Program-made: the position numbers and the translations under genes | Notes under the pieces: model-generated | What the model was told of the DNA's origin: nothing | Seen by the model: the letters and a program-made list of their open reading frames with translations, nothing else | Database searches by the model: none | Source: Forsythia viridissima | Lineage: Eukaryota > Streptophyta > Magnoliopsida > Lamiales > Oleaceae | Length of the DNA: 64,000 nucleotides | Reading direction: 5' to 3' | Assembly (NCBI GenBank): GCA_030279155.1 | Contig: CM059043.1 | Location: forward strand, 35,022,638-35,086,637 | Shown: in pieces, positions 56,590 through 64,000 of the stretch | Layout of the letters: every line of letters starts with the position of its first letter | Numbering within the stretch: position 1 is the first letter of the stretch

Positions 56590-56900
56590 ATGTTTGTTTG
56601 TGTTTAAATTATAATTTCAACTAATTAAACTCATCAAATATATTTTTTATTCACTTATTTTATAGAATTTATAATTTATAATCTATTTTTTATTTACACA
56701 TTTACCCACAACTTATAATATAAGCACTTAATCAATTTTATCCATAATTAGTAGTGTCAAAATTATTTTTTAAGTGCTTATATTATAAGTTGTAGGTGAA
56801 TGTATGGATAAAAAATAAATTGTAAGTTGTAATATCTATAAAATATGTGGATAAAAAATATGTTTGACCAGTTAAAATTATAAGTTAAGCATCTCCAAAT
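56590..56900. repeat. Long palindrome (foldback MITE)
   Basis: ACAACTTATAATATAAGCAC in the left half pairs perfectly with GTGCTTATATTATAAGTTGT in the right, about 45 nt apart. Imperfect pairing extends outward to roughly 56600 and 56890 (AAATATATTTTTTATTCAC and GTGGATAAAAAATATGTTTG). Single-armed relatives occur near 1900, 8550, 31960 and 34380. Confidence 0.75.
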
Positions 56901-57815
56901 ATAGTAAATTGTTTTTTTCCTGCATTTATTTTATTTTTTATCACCCAATATAATATACTTATCAAAATTTTGAAATGTAAACTGTTACATAAATAGTATT
57001 TAATATTTAAAAAGTAATAAAATAATCAAAAAAGTAAAATGTTACATAATTTAGAGTTAAATGTTTGAACAATCACTGAACTTTGGCATTAGTCTTCGTT
57101 TGTTTACTGAACTTTAAAATAGTGCTAAATGCTCATCCAACTTTACATCGTTACTCGCCGTTACTCACTATTTACGGTCCATCAATAGTTATTGGACGAA
57201 TCTGTACACGTGTCAAACAGAATGCACATGTGGCACAAACGTCTACCAAACAACGTCCAATGGCATGCCATGTCAGAAATCGCACTTTCTGACATTGCCA
57301 AACAACTACGCCATTGCCAAATAACGTTAAAGTGTGATTTCTGGACAAAAACTTTAAAACAAAAATGCCAACATCTTACACCAATTTCTTCCGAAATAGC
57401 CCCAAATCCAAATTTTCCCAAAATCAAATATGTCAAGCCCTAACCCAGTATCACAATCGCCCGCGACACAACTAGTCCACATTCGAGGACCACCACTTCT
57501 TTGAATAATAAAAAATGTCAAATTTGGATGGACTACATGGAGGTGGGTCATTTAGTTTGTTGGGATTTTGCTTTTGTTTTTTGTGTGGTCTACTATACTA
57601 TGTTGAGCAATGTCGGTTTCGTAGGGAACACCACCCTTGTTTTTTAATAATTTTCGTGAATAATTCAAAATTACATGGATTTCTTATAATTCCAGTTTGT
57701 GGTATGCTCAATTCTTGTGGACCAACCACCACCATTTTTTTTTGTTTTTATTAATCCAAAATTGCATGTATTTTCTTAGAGTGTCGATATAAAATCTGAT
57801 TCTATTTTATAGTTT

Positions 57816-60756
57816 GTGTTGTCAGATTTGGAAGAGGATCCAGTCTTCAATGATTTAGAAAATGAATTTGACAATGACGACGATATGTTGTATAAACAGA
57901 ATGTCATGGAAGGAATTGAAATTGAAGAGCCCGATGATGAAATATATGATTTAGAGTACTCTTCATCTGAAGAATTGCTAAGTGCATGCGAATCTGGTGA
58001 TGAAAGTGTGTATCGATTTCTGGAGTTTGTTACTGAAAATGATATGCAGAATCCAAAATTTGTAGTTGGGCAGAAGTTTATGTCCATTGAAGAGTTCAAA
58101 GAGGTAGTGAGAAGTTACTGGGATGTGAATAGATATACAGTGAAATTTAAGACAAATAACGAAACTATGGCACAAGCGGTTTGCAAACTGGGATGTAGGT
58201 GGAAGATTTGGGTATCAAATGTGAAGACTACTAACACGATGCAAGTAAAATCTTATACTCTTGAACACATTTACAGTCGAGACCAAAGCAATAGACATTC
58301 TACGTATCTATATCAGGCTAATCAGTACGTCGTAATGTTTAGGCTGTGTTTGATTGCAATCATTGAATTTGAATGGAAAGAAAACGAATTCCAGAAAATT
58401 GAATTGTCAAGAACTTGTTAGTTGGAAAATAGGTGGAAAAAAGACAAATTTTACCTAGAAAATAAAACCTCATGCCCCATATGAAAACGTTTTCTAGCTT
58501 TTCAAGAAAAATGTGATCGTTTATTTAAAAATGAGAAAACGTTTTACCTGAAAAAAAAGACCATCAAACACCTTTGTAGTTGGAAAATAGGTGAAAAATG
58601 GCTTTTTCCATGGAAAAATGTGGTTATCAAATATATTGGTTGGAAAAAAGGTGGAAAAATGATTTTTTTTTTTGTGGAAAAATGACTTTTTCTATTGAAA
58701 AATGCTTGCAATCAAACGTAGCCTTAGAGTTGATCTGAATTGAAAAACAATGAGTATCATAGCTACGGTGAAGAGAGATTTGAAAACTGATATTAGTGGG
58801 AATATTGCATGGAAAGTGAAGAGACACACTAGGAAGTTGTTAGAAGCAACAATTGAGGAGCAATTTGGGTTGTTGATGTCATATGCCGCAGAGGTGTTGA
58901 GGACAAACCCAGGGTCTAGTGTGATCATAGGTGTACATGAGCATATATTCCATGGCATTTACATATGCTTTAATGCCTGCAAGGAAGGTTTTGTATGAGG
59001 TTGTAGGAAGTTGATTGGGCTTGACAGATGTCATTTGAGGGGTAAATATGGTGGTCAGCACTTGACGCAAATAATTGTATATACCCCGTGGCATACGTAG
59101 TTGTTTAGAAAGAAAAAATACATCTTCGTGAAGATGGTTCATCACCCATTTGGGCGAGGATGTAGGGATTGATGACCATGGTGACTGGACCTTTATGATT
59201 GATAGGCAAAATGGATTGCAGAATGTGTTAGATGAATTGTTTTCGTCGACGGAGCATAGGTTTTGTGTACACCATATGTACAATTTTTAACTGAGGATTC
59301 AAAGGTAAATTACTTAAGGACTATTTGTGGCGGGCTGCGAATGCCACTATTGTTGCTGAATTCAGAAAGTGGATGCAACAAACTTGGACCGTTGACGAAG
59401 ATGCCTACAATTGGTTGACGGAAAGAAAACCTAGGGAGTGGAGTAAGTCACAATTTTCGGTCAAAGTGAAGAGTGATATTTTGCTGAACAATGGTTGTGA
59501 AGTTTTTAACAAAACTTTACTAGATGATATAGAGAAGATGATTCTAAGTATGCTCATGTCCATACAAACAAGTTTCACGAAACAAATTCGTTTGAGAAGG
59601 GATATGATAAAACGATACACTGGACGTTTGTGTCCAAAGATTGAGAGAAAGTTGGCAAGAGACATTGCTATGGCTGATAGTTATACATTAGATTGGTCGG
59701 GAGGACTGCAATATCAAGTCAACAGTCCATCAAGTGTATTCGTTGTAGATTTGGAGGCACATAAACATATGTGTGCATGTCGGAAGTGGGACCTAATTGG
59801 GTTTCCTTGTTGTGACACTGTAGCAGTTATACGGGACATGAGAATGATCTGGAATACTACGTAGATAATTGTTACACAGTAGATGCTTACCTTCAATGCT
59901 ACAATAACATTTTGATGCCAATTAACGAGAAAGAACTTTGGCCAGTTACTAATTGTCATATTACATCCCCATTATGGATTGTTCCAAGAAAAGGTAGGCA
60001 ACATATAAAGAGGAGGAGACATGCATATGAAGATTTCGTTCATCGGTCTCAGTCCCAATCCAAAATTAGGAGGAAAGGTCAAGTGTTCATGATATGCTCA
60101 GAGTGTGATTTGCAAAGGCACAAAAAGAGATGTCACTTGAGGCTCGTCGCACTAAGTGATGCAAGTATATTACTATCAATGAATTGTATTTAATTTTTAC
60201 ATTATAGATATGAAACTAATATCCGTATACTTACTAAATGTAGGAATGGTTCAATGCTCCACTTGACCCCATAGGGAATGAAATGGAGACGCCATTTGGT
60301 AGAAGGAAAAAGGTTAGCACGTGAAAAGTTGGTTGTTTAATACCTTCCAAATAAATATACTAACATTTTTTTTTAGTTTCGAGTTGATTCCAAATAGGGG
60401 TAGTGAGGGCCATCAAGTCAGCCCCAAGAAAAGCATACAATGTGCCATTTCATGCCCATACTAGGGGTGGGCATGTAGGGATTACGAGAAAGACCACCAG
60501 TATCTTCACTATTTGTTGTGGGAGGACACGACAAAGAAAAACTGGTGCGGACAATGTTCGAATGGAGGAAATTAATATTAGCCCAATGGTTGATGAGCTT
60601 CAAAGATTTAATGCTGATGAAGCAGCAACAACAAGAGCTGCAAAAGCCCATGCGAGAAGGCATTATAACACAGATCATCCCGTGTGGTACCACCAGGATC
60701 AAGATGAAGTCGCTAGCTATGACGTACAAACTGCCATTTTTGTGTCGGGCTATTAG
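57816..60756 (+). pseudogene. MULE transposase, disrupted by a MITE and stops
   Basis: Pieces in order: an acidic N-terminus and MuDR DNA-binding region (57816-58341, FVVGQKFMSIEEFKEVVRSY and CRWKIWVSN); a MITE insertion (58342-58723); a linker (58750-58998); a DDE core with LIGLDRCHLRGKYGG (first Asp, near 59021) and MIDRQNGLQNVLDELF (second Asp, near 59200); then WRAANATIVAEFRKWM and a SWIM zinc finger (59325-59864, CACRKWDLIGFPC). A basic tail with a partial zinc knuckle follows (59912-60193) and further scattered coding-like sequence runs to about 60756. Stops and shifts occur after TPWHT, after HHMYNF and elsewhere. The protein cannot be made intact, so this copy is not autonomous now. 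Confidence 0.8.
58342..58723. mobile_element. PIF/Harbinger-like MITE in the MULE transposase, 382 bp
   Basis: The ends GGCTGTGTTTGATTGCAATC and GCAATCAAACGTAGCC are inverted, flanked by TTA (58339-58341 and 58724-58726). Subterminal TGGAAAA repeats match the style of the element at 2698-3870. It cuts the transposase coding region within the DNA-binding part. Confidence 0.85.
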
Positions 60757-61796
60757 TTTTGGAAGTAGAAATAGCCAAGAAATTAGCAAATTGTCCTTTT
60801 TGTTGCTTGCAATTCTAATGTAAATTTCTTTTCCATTGTTGATCATTTTTTTCTTGTTGCAATTTCAAGAACTCAATTCATGTTCAAATGTTGAGTGTCC
60901 AATACAATCTTACAGAGCAATATTGGTTCTTAATTGTATTTAACCGTCCTCATTAGTCTCTATGAAATCATATGTCTGATGGTTCAATTGTTGTGTCTTT
61001 TGTAGTATTTTAGTTTGTACTTTTTGCCGATACATGTTCTGTTCACAAATGATAATTTCATCACATTACAGCGAGATCATGTGCATTCCTTGTCAAAGTC
61101 CTCTTGTACCAATGGATTTATTTACAAAGGAAATGAGGTGACTTGATTTTGTATATAATTGTGACTCTAGATGATAAGCTCCTGCATAATTGGAAATTAA
61201 TTTTTCTCATTTCAAGTCATTGAAACACAAGGTTTCATTGAAGTGTGATGTTTTTGGGTAAAATATTCAAACTATTACGTTAGAGGCACAACTAACAACG
61301 AATATAACTGAATTGCATTCAAAAATATTTTGCCAACTACAAACAATGATCACAATCAACAATTCTTCTAATAATCAAAATGGTACATCAGCACTACAAA
61401 CTACAAACTAACAAATAGCTACAACATTTTCCTACATATTTATACTTCCTTCTATATGTTCCAATTCTGCCTCTAAAATTGTTAACACACAGCACGAACT
61501 GCGATAAATATCACGAGCACCCACAAAACAATCTTATAATTTCTCATAGTTGTGCCATTTTTCAATTATTGTTTTCCCCCCTTCAAAAGCACGTTGATTA
61601 TAGACTTGTATCTAGCATGGGGTGCAGGATTAGCCAATTCAAAAAAATCACACGCACCTACCTTTCCATAGAATATGCAATCCCAAAATCGCGTACCAGG
61701 ATTAATCTCCCTCTACGATGTCTTCAAGATTGGAATTTCACCACAATAGCATGGCTTCCTCTTTATTATCAGAGTACAATTGCAAAAGTTTTCCAT
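60757..61796. other. 3-prime part of the MULE, no further gene seen
   Basis: Between the transposase remnant and the right inverted repeat. It contains short open stretches but nothing recognisable. It may include the untranslated tail of the transposase transcript. Confidence 0.4.
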
Positions 61797-62179
61797 CGAA
61801 TGTGGGGTAGCTGTGTCACGAGCGACTCTGATAGAGGGTTAGGGCTTCACATCTTTTATTTTGGGAGAAATTGGATTTGGTGCAATTTAGGAAGAAATGG
61901 GTGTAAGATGTTGACTTTTTTGTTTTTAAGTTTTTGTCCAAAGTGCGATTTCTGACATGGCATGCCATTGGACGTTGTTTGGCGGACGTTTGTGCCACAT
62001 GTGTATTCTGTTTGATACGTGTGCAAAAAAATCCAATGGCTGTTAGTGGACCGTGAGTAGTGAGTAATGGCGAATGACGATGTAAAGTTGAGCATTCAGC
62101 ACTATTTTAAAGTTCAGTAAGGAAACGAAGACTAGTGCCGAAGTTTAGTGATTATTCAAATATTTAACTCTATAATTTA

Positions 62180-63889
62180 ATATGTAAAGTATAATTTATT
62201 ATTGTTAAATAAACGTTTTATTTTAAATTTCAAATCTGTTGGGCCATAGTTTTCAAATTAGAGAAACAAACCTTTTTTTATTATCAAAATGCTATTTTTT
62301 AATTCTCAATTACTTATTTTCAAAATCGTAAAAAAATTACTCAAATTGGATTCTCGCACCAAACCTTAAAAACAAAGATGGAACATGATTTGATTTGAAT
62401 AATTTTTAGCTTATTTTTGAACAAAATCATTTAAAATAGTTTAATTTTTTTGAACCAAATCAAATTGAACTATCTTTGGTGATTTGGTTCAGTTTTAAAC
62501 TACAAACACCTATCGACATAAAAATAATATTTTTCATACATATTAAAACATAAACATTACACCATAATAACAAAACGTAAATATTACAAGCATTAAAACT
62601 CAAAATTGGCGCTTGTGAAATAAAATATTACAAAAAATATAAATACTTTATCATTATTCACATAGATATGAGGAGAAACAAAGAAGTGAATATTAGGTAC
62701 TCTAAATTTTTATTTTATTTTTTTTATTTTAAGATTTTGAATTTTACTAGATTATGTTTGTTTGTTTGTTTTTAATCAATTTTACTATACATTATATTTT
62801 TTTACTGGACAGTTGTAAAATAATTAATTTTATTTATTTATATATAAATTCATTAATTATTTTATATCTTGTGATTGTTATTAAGTTATTTATGAAATTT
62901 AAATATCATTAACTGAAAATCCTACAATTAAACGCGTAATTAAAGTTACACTATATTTCACGCTGCTTCATTTCAGAGTCCCTCTCCTCCATTATCTCAT
63001 ATCTTCTTCACCTCAATTATCAATTTCTTATTAGTTAAAAAGAAATAAATTATTGTTTGATAATTGTTTCTACACGAAGAAATGAGGTTTTCTGGTCAAA
63101 ATTTAAGCAAGGAAGGAACTTCTTAGTAGATCTAAAGAAGTAAGTGCACGTCTTTCTGCTTTTATGAAAACTAGACAAACTGTTGTTTTTTTAATTTTTG
63201 TTGTGCTTTTCAAATCAGTTCTTTGGGTACATCTGAGAACGACGTTCTCCATACCAAACGTTGTGGCAATATGTTTAATATTGACATAACTTTTTATTTA
63301 ATTATCTAATTATTTTTTCTTCCTATCGAAAATTAGCAATGGAAAAAAGGTGCATTTGTTACTGCCATTGAATGTTAATGTTAATTGGTCAGTGATATTT
63401 TACAATATTTTATCAAAAACTTGAATTTTATGTATCTGTAGACTATTTCGAGTATAAAAAAACTTGTGGTTCTAATTATTGAATAACTTATGTCCCATGA
63501 CTGTGTATGTATTGTGTTACAAATCAATTATGATTATAACATAATGAGTACTTACCTTGTTTTTTGTCATTGTTACTATATGTGTTATTGCAGGGGCAAC
63601 GATGATGATATTTGTTATTGTACTTTATTATTGCAGTGTTAACGATGTAGATTGTTACTGTCCTTAGTGCATATAGTTACTAAAATTTGAAATAATTTTA
63701 AAGTTACACTCGCTAATATAATTTATTAATGTTCATTGTTTAAACAACATGTTGTCTTATTTTTTAAAACTTTAATTGTTACTGTAGTTTGTTACTGCAT
63801 ATTGATAGAATTGTGCAATACTTTTTTCTTAGCATGAAGATTTTTATTATACAATTTTGAATTTTGATTGAATTTATAGGGTATGAATT
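62180..63889. other. AT-rich spacer, no gene supported
   Basis: Low-complexity sequence with no convincing reading frame. A CT-rich block near 62975-63030 and a GT-acceptor-like TTTGTTATTGCAG near 63580 could belong to a non-coding exon of something outside the window, but I cannot support a gene. Confidence 0.4.
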
Positions 63890-64000
63890 TAGGGATGAAA
63901 ATAGGGCAGGGCAGGGCAGGGCAGGGCAGGGCGGGGCGGGGCAACCCTTTGACTCGCCAATAGCCCCACAATTTTATTTTTGCTTTTTTTTTTTCGTAAA
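63890..64000. mobile_element. Left end of a hAT-type element with (GGGCA)n, cut by the window edge
   Basis: TAGGGATGAAAATAGGGCAG is a typical plant hAT terminus and resembles the left end at 10642 (TAGCGACGGCAATGGGCC). It is followed by six or so GGGCA/GGGCG units (63905-63943). The right end and any duplication are outside the window. Confidence 0.55.

Larger units (their letters stand above)
57054..62170. mobile_element. Complete Mutator-like element (MULE), 5117 bp
   Basis: It begins GAGTTAAATGTTTGAACAAT and ends with the inverted form (TTCAAATATTTAACTC). The terminal inverted repeats are about 57054-57485 and 61797-62170, the left having an extra duplicated stretch of about 60 bp (repeat of the CGCACTTTCTGACA region). 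The flanks CATAATTTA (57045-57053) and TATAATTTA (62171-62179) match at 8 of 9 positions. A broken transposase gene runs on the plus strand inside. A Harbinger-type MITE has inserted at 58342-58723. Confidence 0.85.

Overview
The window is nuclear DNA of a flowering plant, almost certainly a eudicot. It is AT-rich, its genes have many exons with plant-type introns, all four intact protein genes have clear plant relatives, and the space between genes is packed with plant-type DNA transposons and MITEs. I cannot name the species.

Genes in order: (1) 5949-8076 (+), a leucine-rich-repeat receptor-like kinase closely resembling Arabidopsis PXC1, two exons. (2) 22410-28044 (+), MCM7 (PROLIFERA), 15 exons, with two E2F-type sites just upstream and a probable GC-AG first intron. 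(3) 39444-47774 (+), a cytosolic pyruvate kinase of the divergent class, 16 exons. (4) 48404-48476 (+), tRNA-Arg(TCT). (5) 49878-51206 (-), an intronless trihelix transcription factor. From memory, PXC1 and a pyruvate kinase of this class are neighbours in Arabidopsis (At2g36570 and At2g36580), so the order here may be an old linkage with MCM7 between them.

Everything else is mostly mobile DNA. Two degenerate Mutator-like (MULE) transposase genes lie at about 15.3-18.1 kb and 57.8-60.8 kb. The second sits in a complete element (57054-62170) with inverted repeats of roughly 370-430 bp and a 9-bp target-site duplication, and its coding region is split by a Harbinger-type MITE. Many non-autonomous MULE-type elements have long inverted repeats and 9-10 bp duplications (82-1698, 18180-19131, 20435-22173, 34999-35993, 37758-39127, 43048-44119, 52756-55975, 53052-54371). 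hAT-type elements with 8-bp duplications lie at 10642-12551, 11125-11572, 33018-33133, 54825-55445 and 5287-5442. PIF/Harbinger-like MITEs with TAA/TTA duplications lie at 2698-3870, 4926-5500, 32099-32296 and 58342-58723. A SINE lies at 38236-38476. Nesting is common.

Two elements appear to carry host gene pieces (Pack-MULE style): 82-1698 has an SPL9/15-like N-terminal fragment, and 28601-30981 has a fragment resembling TAF1B, an RNA polymerase I factor. Other odd structures are a degenerate AT-rich tandem array (13.1-15.1 kb), a field of short ACAGTATCA repeats (29.5-30.9 kb), and a near-perfect hairpin in a pyruvate kinase intron. I saw no wholly new biological system. The strongest leads are the gene-capturing elements and the hairpin-forming elements next to housekeeping gene promoters. 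All boundaries, exon joins and family assignments were read by eye, without searches.
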